Assembly: GCA_031274995.1 (NCBI GenBank)
Contig: JAISPJ010000015.1
Span: 43,916-107,915, forward strand
From: Azoarcus sp.
Lineage (GTDB): Bacteria; Pseudomonadota; Gammaproteobacteria; Burkholderiales; Rhodocyclaceae
DNA length: 64,000 nt
Direction of reading: 5' to 3'
The notes below the pieces were generated by a model. That model was given only the letters and a program-made list of their open reading frames with translations. It made no database searches and was not told the DNA's origin. Below are positions 16,794-25,700 of the stretch, in pieces. How positions within the stretch are numbered: the stretch's first letter is position 1; each line of letters begins with the position of its first letter. The translations under genes were made by a program, and so were the position numbers.

Positions 16794-19037
16794 ATGCCAC
16801 AGGAAAACGCCGCCCGGGAAACGCTCGAACTCGCCATTACCGGCATGACCTGCGCAGCCTGCTCGGCGCGTCTTGAAAAAGTGCTCAACCGGCTGCCGGG
16901 CGTCGAGGCCGTTGTTAACCTTGCCACCGAACGTGCCACTCTGCGCTTCACGTCCGGTGCGCTGACGCCGGAGGCCGTATGCGCGGCGGTCAGGAAGGCC
17001 GGTTTTGACGCAAGCGTTGCGCAATCGCTCAGCCGCGAACAAGAACGCTCGCGCAAGCGCGGCGAGTGGCAGGCGAGCCTCAAACTCTTCTGGATTGCCG
17101 CTGCATTGACGCTGCCGCTCGCGATTCAAATGCCCGCGATGTTCGGGCTATGGCCGGGAGGAGGTGAGGACATCACGCATGGATTCATACCCCGCTGGCT
17201 GCAATGTGCGCTGGCTACGCCCGTGCAGTTCTGGGTCGGGGCGCGGTTTTACCGTGGCGCGTGGAATGCGCTGCGCGGAGGCGGGGCCAACATGGATGTG
17301 CTGGTGGCTCTCGGCACTTCGATGGCCTGGTTGTACAGCACGGTAGTCACGTTGATGGGTTGGCACGACCTGCACGTCTATTTTGAAGCCTCGGCGATGG
17401 TTATCACCCTCGTGATGCTCGGCAAACTGCTTGAGGCGCGCGCAAAAGCCCGGACTTCCGAAGCCCTCGATGCCCTGCTGCGGCTGCAACCCCGGCGGGC
17501 GTGGATCGAACAGGACGGAAAACTCATCGAGATCGACGTGGATGCGCTGCAACCGGACAGTGTTTTCGTACTTCGCCCGGGGGATGCCGTGCCGGTCGAC
17601 GGAGTCGTCCTCGAAGGCCGTTCCACGCTCGATGAGACCCTGTTGACCGGCGAGAGCATGCCCATCGACAAACAACCGGATGACAGGGTCTTTGCCGCCA
17701 CGATCAACGGGCAGGCCATGCTGCGTTGCCGTGCCACGGGTGTCGGGGCCGACACCCTCTTTGCCGGGATCGTTCGGCTGGTCGGGCAGGCGCAGGGCTC
17801 CAAGGCCCCGGTGCAACGTCTGGCGGATCGCATCGCCGCCGTGTTCGTGCCCGTGGTCGTCGTCATTGCCCTGTTCACCTTTGTGGTTTGGTGGCTGTTT
17901 GGCGATTTCCAGGCTGCGCTCATCAATGCCGTGGCGGTGCTGGTCATCGCCTGTCCGTGCGCCCTCGGTCTGGCGACACCGACGGCGATCATGGTGGCCG
18001 TAGGGCAGGGGGCGTGCGCCGGTTTGCTCATCAAGAACGCAGAAGCCCTGGAATGCGCCGGGCGCATGAAGGTGCTGGCCTTGGACAAGACCGGGACATT
18101 GACGCGGGGCGAGCCTGCGGTCACGGATGTCGTCGTCGTGCCGCCGTGGACTTCCGCTGCCTTGCTGCAATGGGCGGCGGCGGTCGAACATGCCAGTTCC
18201 CACCCCATCGCGCGGGCCATCGTCCACGCGGCACGGGAGAATAAAGGTGAAGAAGACGGAAACCCGCTTGGGAGCGCCAGTGACGTGCGTGCCCTGGAAG
18301 GGCAGGGCATCGAAGGCCGTGTCGGAGGCATGGCGGTGTTTGTCGGCACGCCGGATTTCCTCGCGTCGAACGGCATCGAGGTTCCAGGCGAGGAAGTTTC
18401 CGCCCTTGCCTCGCAGGGAAAGACATTGGCCGGAGTGGCCGTTGGCGGTACCTTTGCGGGTCTGATTGCCATCGCCGACCATTTGCGGGAGGACACCCCT
18501 GCCGCGCTGGAAAGGCTCCGGCAGGCGGGCGTGCGGGTCATCATGCTGACGGGCGACAACCCTTCCACCGCTGCCGCCATTGCCTCGGCGACAGGCATTG
18601 ACGACTGGCACGCTGGCGTGCTGCCTGCGGACAAGGCCGCCGCGGTGGCCGAATTGAAGAAAGAAGCCCGCAATGGCTGTGTCGGCATGGCCGGGGATGG
18701 CATCAACGATGCCCCGGCGCTGGCTTGCGCGGATGTGTCTTTTGCCATCGGTGTGGGCGCGGATGTTGCCGTTGAGGCTGCCGACATCACGCTCGTTCGC
18801 AGTAGCCTGCACGGTGTGGCCGATGCCGTCCATTTGTCGCAGGCCACGCTGTCGAAAATTCGGCAGAACCTCTTCTTTGCCTTCATTTACAACGTGTCAG
18901 GTATCCCGCTGGCCGCCTTCGGCCTGTTGAATCCTGTCGTCGCAGGCGCGGCAATGGCGCTGAGTTCTGTTTCCGTCCTCGGTAATTCCCTGTTGTTGAA
19001 ACGCTGCACTCTAAACCGGAGAGAAAAACATGAGTGA
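16794..19037 (+). CDS. copA: Cu+-exporting P1B-type ATPase, CopA-like
   Basis: Cytoplasmic Cu+ efflux ATPase (747 aa). One N-terminal HMA domain has the GMTCAACSARLEK motif (C20, C23), followed by TM helices, TGES, the IACPCALGLATP transport motif, DKTGTLTRG, the SSHP motif and GDGINDAPAL. Unlike CcoI at 2.4 kb it lacks the extra Cys-rich N-terminus. The ATG at 16794 has GAAGG 10 nt upstream; a TTG at 16785 would add three residues. The copZ gene overlaps its end by 8 bp. Confidence 0.93.
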   Translation: MPQENAARETLELAITGMTCAACSARLEKVLNRLPGVEAVVNLATERATLRFTSGALTPEAVCAAVRKAGFDASVAQSLSREQERSRKRGEWQASLKLFWIAAALTLPLAIQMPAMFGLWPGGGEDITHGFIPRWLQCALATPVQFWVGARFYRGAWNALRGGGANMDVLVALGTSMAWLYSTVVTLMGWHDLHVYFEASAMVITLVMLGKLLEARAKARTSEALDALLRLQPRRAWIEQDGKLIEIDVDALQPDSVFVLRPGDAVPVDGVVLEGRSTLDETLLTGESMPIDKQPDDRVFAATINGQAMLRCRATGVGADTLFAGIVRLVGQAQGSKAPVQRLADRIAAVFVPVVVVIALFTFVVWWLFGDFQAALINAVAVLVIACPCALGLATPTAIMVAVGQGACAGLLIKNAEALECAGRMKVLALDKTGTLTRGEPAVTDVVVVPPWTSAALLQWAAAVEHASSHPIARAIVHAARENKGEEDGNPLGSASDVRALEGQGIEGRVGGMAVFVGTPDFLASNGIEVPGEEVSALASQGKTLAGVAVGGTFAGLIAIADHLREDTPAALERLRQAGVRVIMLTGDNPSTAAAIASATGIDDWHAGVLPADKAAAVAELKKEARNGCVGMAGDGINDAPALACADVSFAIGVGADVAVEAADITLVRSSLHGVADAVHLSQATLSKIRQNLFFAFIYNVSGIPLAAFGLLNPVVAGAAMALSSVSVLGNSLLLKRCTLNRREKHE

Positions 19038-19239
19038 AATCACCATCAAAATAGAAGGCATGAGTTGCGGCGGCTGCGCCTGCAACCTGACCAAGGCGCT
19101 CAAAGCCTTGCCGGGCGTAACTGATGCGGAGATTTCCCTGGAACGGGAATGCGCCGTCATACAATACGATCCCGCCGCCATTGACGTTACGGCAATGCGC
19201 CAGGCGGTGGAGGATGCCGGATTTGACGCGCCGCAATAA
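19030..19239 (+). CDS. copZ: Copper chaperone CopZ-like, HMA domain
   Basis: Single heavy-metal-associated domain (69 aa) with the Cu-binding motif GMSCGGCACNL. The two motif cysteines are in place, with a third cysteine two residues further. The fold order is beta-alpha-beta-beta-alpha-beta, ending at GFDAPQ. The start overlaps the copA stop region by 8 bp, so translation is coupled. The likely role is carrying Cu+ to the adjacent CopA and perhaps CcoI; this is inferred from family and position. Confidence 0.88.
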   Translation: MSEITIKIEGMSCGGCACNLTKALKALPGVTDAEISLERECAVIQYDPAAIDVTAMRQAVEDAGFDAPQ

Positions 19240-19312
19240 CTTGCCTGTCTGAGCTCTCGACATTTGCGTCAAAGCACCGGAAAATAGTGCGGTTTTTTTC
19301 TTGGAATCCACC

Positions 19313-21514
19313 ATGATGTCACCTGGACTTCTTCTGGCGCTGGGGTGCGCCATCGTCGCCATTCTCTATGGCGTCTTTACCATCAGATCGGTTCTTGCCA
19401 AACCTGCCGGTAATGAGCGGATGCTTGAAATCGCTGCCGCCATCCAGGCCGGTGCACAGGCGTATCTGAACCGGCAATACATGACGATCGGCGCTGTCGG
19501 GGTTGTGCTGTTTTTCATCATCGGCTTTACCCCCATCGGCTGGCCGACGGCCATTGGCTTTCTGATCGGTGCCGTGCTGTCGGGCGTGGCCGGGTTCGTC
19601 GGGATGAACGTTTCGGTGCGCGCCAATGTGCGTACCGCCGAAGCGGCGCGTAACGGCATCGCTGCTGCGCTCGATATCGCCTTCAAGGGCGGCGCGATCA
19701 CCGGGATGCTGGTTGTCGGCCTGGGCCTGCTCGGCGTTGCCGGTTACTACGCCGCGCTGAAGGCAATGGATGTGGGCGGCGGCGATCTGCACCATGTCGT
19801 GCAACCGTTGGTCGGGTTGGCTTTTGGCGGTTCGCTGATTTCGATCTTCGCACGGTTGGGCGGCGGCATCTTCACCAAAGGCGCTGATGTCGGCGCCGAT
19901 CTGGTCGGTAAAGTCGAAGCCGGCATTCCCGAAGACGATCCGCGTAACCCGGCGGTGATCGCCGATAACGTTGGCGACAATGTGGGTGACTGTGCCGGCA
20001 TGGCCGCCGACCTGTTCGAAACCTACGCGGTGACGGTCGTTGCGACGATGGTGCTTGGTGCCTTGGCGCTGAAGGGTTCCGGCGCGTCCGACAGCCTCAT
20101 CATCTATCCGCTGGTATTGGGAGCGATTTCAATCATAGCTTCGATCATCGGCACCTTTTTCGTCAAAACCTCCGAGGGCGGCAAGATCATGTCCGCGCTC
20201 TACCGTGGCCTCGCGGTTGCCGGGGTGTTGGCGCTGATCGGCTTCTACCCGGTGACGGTCTTCATGTTCGGCGACGGCATTACGCTGAACAACGGGCAAG
20301 TCACCAGTTTCATCAGTTCCAACGCACTTTTCGGTTCCGCCGTCATCGGTCTGGTGCTGACCGGCGTCTTGGTCTGGATCACCGAGTATTACACCGGCAC
20401 TGGATTCAAACCTGTCAAACACATTGCGGAAGCCTCGACCACCGGCCATGGCACCAACATCATCGCCGGGCTTGGCGTTTCGATGAAAGCAACGGCTTGG
20501 CCGGTGCTGGCGGTGTGCGCGTCGATCTATGCTGCCTACGCACTGGCCGGATTGTTCGGTATCGCCATTGCGGCAACCTCCATGCTGTCGATGACCGGCA
20601 TCATCGTTGCGCTCGACGCCTACGGCCCGATCACCGACAACGCCGGAGGCATTGCCGAAATGAGCGAACTGCCGGAATCGGTACGCGCCGTGACCGATCC
20701 GCTCGATGCCGTTGGCAACACGACGAAGGCAGTGACCAAAGGCTATGCGATCGGCTCCGCCGGGCTGGCTGCGCTGGTGCTCTTTGCCGATTACACGCAC
20801 GCGCTTGAGAGCATCGGTTTGAAGGTCAGTTTCGATCTTTCCGACCACAACGTTATCATCGGCCTTTTCATCGGCGGACTGATTCCCTACCTCTTCGGCG
20901 CGATGGCAATGGAAGCGGTTGGTCGTGCCGCCGGGGCGGTGGTGGTTGAAGTGCGCCGCCAGTTCAAGGAAATCGTCGGCATCATGGAAGGCAAGGCCAA
21001 GCCCGAATACGGTACGGCGGTCGACATGTTGACCAAGGCGGCGATCAAGGAAATGATCCTGCCGTCGCTGCTGCCGGTACTCGTTCCGGTGGTCGTCGGC
21101 CTGTTGCTTGGCCCGAAAGCGCTCGGCGGCCTCCTGATGGGAACCATCGTTACCGGGATTTTCGTGGCAATCTCGATGACTACCGGCGGCGGCGCTTGGG
21201 ATAACGCCAAGAAATACATCGAGGACGGCAACTTCGGCGGCAAAGGTTCCGATGCGCACAAGGCGGCGGTTACCGGCGACACCGTTGGCGACCCGTACAA
21301 GGACACGGCAGGCCCGGCGGTCAATCCGCTAATCAAGATCATCAACATCGTTGCGTTGCTGATCGTGCCGTTGCTGCCGAACAGCGGGCAAGAGTTGTTG
21401 AAAGTTGAAGAGGGTATGGCAGCGCCCATCGCCGCTGTTGTCGCAGTTGTTCAACACTCGGGACAGGATTTGATCCTCGTGGCGAACGACGAACTGAACC
21501 AGGGCAAGCGTTAG
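19313..21514 (+). CDS. hppA: K+-insensitive membrane-bound H+-pyrophosphatase
   Basis: Couples PPi hydrolysis to proton pumping. The product is 733 aa from the ATG at 19313, with about 16 TM helices. Substrate-binding acidic motifs include [32 protein letters not shown], split over about 200-240, and late [31 protein letters not shown] carries Lys where K+-dependent enzymes have Ala, which marks the K+-insensitive class. A TTG at 19301 and a second ATG at 19316 are alternatives. It is convergent with the reverse-strand gene at 21598. Confidence 0.95.
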   Translation: MMSPGLLLALGCAIVAILYGVFTIRSVLAKPAGNERMLEIAAAIQAGAQAYLNRQYMTIGAVGVVLFFIIGFTPIGWPTAIGFLIGAVLSGVAGFVGMNVSVRANVRTAEAARNGIAAALDIAFKGGAITGMLVVGLGLLGVAGYYAALKAMDVGGGDLHHVVQPLVGLAFGGSLISIFARLGGGIFTKGADVGADLVGKVEAGIPEDDPRNPAVIADNVGDNVGDCAGMAADLFETYAVTVVATMVLGALALKGSGASDSLIIYPLVLGAISIIASIIGTFFVKTSEGGKIMSALYRGLAVAGVLALIGFYPVTVFMFGDGITLNNGQVTSFISSNALFGSAVIGLVLTGVLVWITEYYTGTGFKPVKHIAEASTTGHGTNIIAGLGVSMKATAWPVLAVCASIYAAYALAGLFGIAIAATSMLSMTGIIVALDAYGPITDNAGGIAEMSELPESVRAVTDPLDAVGNTTKAVTKGYAIGSAGLAALVLFADYTHALESIGLKVSFDLSDHNVIIGLFIGGLIPYLFGAMAMEAVGRAAGAVVVEVRRQFKEIVGIMEGKAKPEYGTAVDMLTKAAIKEMILPSLLPVLVPVVVGLLLGPKALGGLLMGTIVTGIFVAISMTTGGGAWDNAKKYIEDGNFGGKGSDAHKAAVTGDTVGDPYKDTAGPAVNPLIKIINIVALLIVPLLPNSGQELLKVEEGMAAPIAAVVAVVQHSGQDLILVANDELNQGKR

Positions 21515-21564
21515 AGCGGTTTTGGTTTGGTTACAGATCGTATGTGAAACAAACAGCCATGCGT

Positions 21565-21593
21565 AGTGCGGGCGGCAATCTGCCGCCCGCACT
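21565..21593. terminator. Strong hairpin between convergent genes
   Basis: Perfect 13-bp inverted repeat AGTGCGGGCGGCA (21565-21577) / TGCCGCCCGCACT (21581-21593) with a 3-nt loop. It lies 50 bp after hppA and 4 bp before the stop of the reverse-strand gene. There is no T-run on either side, so it may stabilise 3' ends or terminate with Rho rather than act as a classic intrinsic terminator. Confidence 0.55.
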
Positions 21594-21597
21594 GGCT

Positions 21598-22713
21598 CTA
21601 GTGCGGCAGGCTGACCAGATGGAAGAAGGTTTCAAGTTCTTTGTGGATCGCCTCGGAACGCATACCGTTGCCCAGGTTGTCTATCACTTGCACGGAATAA
21701 CGGCACTGTTGGCCGCTGTGCCGGGCGATGCTGCGGGCGCGATCTTTGAAACTGGCGTAAGTCTGGCCGCGCGTCGCCAATAGCTGCTTGATGCCGGGTA
21801 TGGCCATGGCGCTGGTTTCACGCGCGGGCGGCCAGGCGGACTTGACAGTGACGTTGTTGCTGGTGCGCGGCAGTAATTCAATGGTGAGCAGGAATTGAAC
21901 CCTGCCGTCGTCATCGAACCAGCAGGGCGGGGCGGTTTTGTCGCCGAGCGTCTCCAGGCGGGCGCGCAAAAAGCTGACTTGCGCGAGCAGGGTGTTGTTG
22001 TTCTCATTGCCTGCCATACGCGGGGTGTTTCCGTTCCCTGCGCCGCTTGTGGTTAATCCGTTCAGCGTCGATTTGAACAGATTCGAATCGGTCAGCAGCC
22101 ATCGTCCCCACACGGGTTCCTGCCCTGGTATGAGCGGTAGTCCGAGTTCCCTTTCGACCAGGGTTTCAATATTTCGTTTGAAGTTGACGGCTGCCAGCGC
22201 ACGGGAAGCAATCTCGCTGTCGGTGAGTTTGGCCACGTTTTGATCGGACATGACCAGAAATTCCTGTTCCAGGCGTGCGCGCAGTTCGAGCGCCGAAGCC
22301 AGCGCCTCTACGCTTGCCCCGTCCAGGACAGGGGTTCTGCTCGCCCGGGTCAGTACTTTTTTTGCTTCGGTTAATCCCGCCAGTTGCGCGCCGAGTTCCT
22401 GTACCCGTTTCTTCTCGGTGGTGAGTTCTGCTTCCACCTTCGACTTGTCGAGCAGGTCATGGATGATTTTGTCGGGATTTGCGCCCATCTCCGCGAGTTG
22501 GGCCTGAAGATCCTTCTGGGCGGATTCGAATACCTGCTGTGTCAGGGGCAGGGCGCCTTCTTGCTGGAGCCGGTTCAGTCGGGCAACCGCCTCCGTGCGT
22601 GCCACGTCTGCGTCGGTATACATCCGGCTGAACGCGATCAACAGGAAACAAATAAGAATAAACGCGATCCCGACCAGGGAAAGCCTGAAAACGCTGTCGC
22701 CGCCTCTATACAT
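21598..22713 (-). CDS. Unrecognised single-TM coiled-coil protein, partner of the long rod protein
   Basis: The product is 371 aa with no family I can name. Visible parts are a short N-terminus (MYRGGDSVFR), one TM helix at about 9-29, a coiled coil at about 35-125 rich in A, E, K, L and Q, a helical middle (about 130-215) and a C-terminal domain at about 260-371. That domain has a PCWFDDDGRVQF motif (C264, W265), a second cysteine C337 in QQCRYSVQVID, and alternating beta-like strands. An OmpA-type peptidoglycan-binding signature is not seen. It lies 38 bp downstream of the 1,234-aa gene on the same strand. A two-component membrane assembly is inferred. Confidence 0.6.
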   Translation of the reverse strand: MYRGGDSVFRLSLVGIAFILICFLLIAFSRMYTDADVARTEAVARLNRLQQEGALPLTQQVFESAQKDLQAQLAEMGANPDKIIHDLLDKSKVEAELTTEKKRVQELGAQLAGLTEAKKVLTRASRTPVLDGASVEALASALELRARLEQEFLVMSDQNVAKLTDSEIASRALAAVNFKRNIETLVERELGLPLIPGQEPVWGRWLLTDSNLFKSTLNGLTTSGAGNGNTPRMAGNENNNTLLAQVSFLRARLETLGDKTAPPCWFDDDGRVQFLLTIELLPRTSNNVTVKSAWPPARETSAMAIPGIKQLLATRGQTYASFKDRARSIARHSGQQCRYSVQVIDNLGNGMRSEAIHKELETFFHLVSLPH

Positions 22714-22751
22714 CAGTCACCCGTTCAAAAAGGATCGTTTGCCTGTTTACA

Positions 22752-25700
22752 TTATTTTTCGTCAGCCGTGCCGCTTGCCTGATCGTAGAAATATCGACGC
22801 ATCGACAGGAGCGCCTGCTTGATGATCGAGAGTTCTTTGTTCGACTGTTGGAGGCCGGCCTGTTGTTGGGACAGCAGGGCGAGCTGTGCCTGAAATGCGG
22901 ATGAGATCTCGTTTTGCTGCGAGTGGGTGGTTTCGATGATCTGTGCCAGGTCACGATTTTGTTCTTCCTGCTGCAAGCGGCTGGCTTCGATGATCTGTTT
23001 CATGGCATGGCTTTGCGCCACGATTGCGGACGAGACATCGCTGTACTGTTTCTGAGTGATTTCGAGTTGTTGGGTCAAGGCTTTGCCCTGCGCAATGACT
23101 GCGGTGGACATTTCGGACTGCCGGGCGCGGCCGGATTCGATCGACTGTCCCTGCTTGGTCATTGCGGTGGATATCTCGGCGTATTGCTTCTGGCCGGTTT
23201 CGATGTGCTGCGTCAATGCCCGGTTCTGGGACATGATCGTACCCGAGATGTCGGCTTGTTGCTTGCGGTTGCTCTCGATTTGTTGAGCCAGGGTTTGGCC
23301 TTGGGCGATGACTGCTTCCGAGATGTCCGCATACCGTTTCTGGCCGTCTTCGAGGTGCGCATTCAGGTTGTCGAACTGCTGCTGGCTGATATCGATCTGG
23401 CGGGCCAGCACCTGAGCCTGGGCAGCGAGCAAGCCTTCCGTGTCCTGGCTTTGTTTTTGTGCTGTGTCAATGTATTGGGTCAAAAGCTGCCCTTGGGCGA
23501 GAATCGCGTTGGACAGTTCGGCCTGTTGCTTCCGGGCAGCCTCGGCGGCCTCGTTTTGGGCAGCGGTTGCGGCGGAAATTTCGCCATATTGCTTCTGGCT
23601 GTTTTCGATCTGGCTGGACAACGCCTGTCCTTGGGCGGCAACTGCGGCAGACATTTCAATTTGCTGTTTGCGGCTGTCAGTGACATGTTGCTCCAACAAT
23701 TGGGACTGGGATTTGGCCGAAGCCGACATTTCGTCATGCTGCTCGCGAACGATTTCGATGTTCTCGGTCAATGCTTTCCCTTGGGCAAGGAGGGCTTGCG
23801 ATAATTCGCCGTAATGTTTCTTGCTGGTTTCTGTGAACTGGAGCAGGGTCTCGTTTTGTGCGGTGATTGCGCTCAGGGTCTCAGTGTGCTGTTCCTGATT
23901 GATCTCGATTTGCCGGGATGCGGCATGGCTTTGGGCGACGACGGCGCCCGACACGTCGGCATACTGGTGGTGGCTGTCTTCGACGAATTGCTTGAGCGCC
24001 TGGTTCTGTGTGGCGAAAGCGGTTGAAACGTCGGCCTGCTGTTGTCGGGAGAGTTCGATGTTCCGGGACAGCGCCTCGGTCTGGGTGACGATGACGGTGG
24101 AGATATCGGAGTACTGCTTCTGGCTGGTTTCGACGTACTGAACCAGGGCTTCGGATTGCGCAATGACTGCCGCCGATGCCTCTGCATGCTGTCGTTTGCT
24201 GCTTTCGACGAATTGCGCAAGTACTTCCTGTTGCTGCTGGCTGGTTTCAATCTGTTGGGTCAATGCCCGCCCTTGTGCGACGACCAGGGACGACAGTTCG
24301 GCGTATTGCTCGCGGCTCATGTCGACGTGTTTTTCGAGGGTTTCGCCCTGTGCCATGACCGACGCTGAGGCATCGAGCATTTGTTTCTGGCTGGACTCGA
24401 TGTATCGAATCAGCATCTGGGCCTGGGTTGCAGCCGAGTCCGTCAGATCGGTCTGCTGTTTGCTTTGGGCGAGCACCGCAGCGGATAGTTCCGCGAATTG
24501 CTCACGATTCGTGTCGACCTGCTGTGCAAGCGATTCGCTCTGCGCGACGATTGCGGCAGAGGCTTCGAGCAGTTGTTTCTGGCTGGTTTCGATGTAACGG
24601 GTCAGCGCCTGGGTGTGAGAGACGACTGCGGATGAAATTTCATTGTATTGCTTTCGGTTGTTGTCACTCTGGCGTTCCAGAACCTGGGCCTGAGCCTGGA
24701 CTGCGGCAATTGTCTGGGCCTGTTGCCCGACATTTTGAACCAGCGTCCTGCTCTGGGCCGAAATTTCGGCCAGAACCGCGTCATGTTGCTGCCGGCTGCT
24801 TTCGATGTGCTTGCTCAGTACCTCGCCCTGGGTGGTGACAGCGCCCGATACCTCGGCATAACTCTGGCTGTTGGCGTCGATGTGCTTGATGAGTGCCTCG
24901 GTTTGGCTGGCGAATGCGGTGGCTGCTTCCGACTGCTGTTGCCGATGGTTTTCGATGGATTCGGTCAGGGCCCGAGTCTGGGCAATCGCCATTTCGGATA
25001 AATCGCCCTGCTGTTTACGGGACATGTCGATCTGCTGTGCCAATGTCTCCGTCTGGACGGAGACTGCGGATGAAAGCCGTGTCTGTTGTTCGATGTTTTG
25101 AGCCAGCGCTTCGCCTTGGACCAACATCATGGCCGACGTGTCGGTGAATTGCTTGTGGTTGGTTTCAATCTGTTCGGCCAGGGCTGCTCCCTGAGTCTTG
25201 ATTGCCTCTGTCATTTCGGACTGCTGTTGCTGGCTGGCGACGACGTAGCGGGACATTTCCTGCGCCTGGGATGTCACCGCCTCCGACATGTCAGTGTATT
25301 GCTTGCTGCTGACGGAGATATGTTTGTTCAACGACTCTCCCTGAGCCTTGATCGAGGCGATGATCGTGTTCTGCTGCTGCTGGCTGACTTGCACGTATTT
25401 GCTCAATACCTCGGTCTGGGTTACAACCGCGGCCGACACCTGATCGATGTTGTCCTGTGCGGAATTCAGGGATTGGGCAATGGCCTCCATCGTTTCAACC
25501 TGCCCCTTGGAATTGGCAAGGATGTTTTCCTGTTCCTTGGCCAGTTCGATGATATGGCCCAGTGTTCCCCCGATTTCGGTGGAGCGTTCGCGTACTTCGG
25601 CCAAGGCAGGGGGGAGGTTGCTGAGAGAGGAGGTTACTTTTTCGGTCAGGGACATCAGGTTTTGCGCTGTTTGCTCGATGCTGCTGCCAAGGGTGTTCAT

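Noticed and set aside
22956..25433. Regular 75-bp spacing as a CRISPR-like array
   Set aside because: The units are coding, vary in sequence, have no conserved repeat with unique spacers, and lack cas genes nearby.
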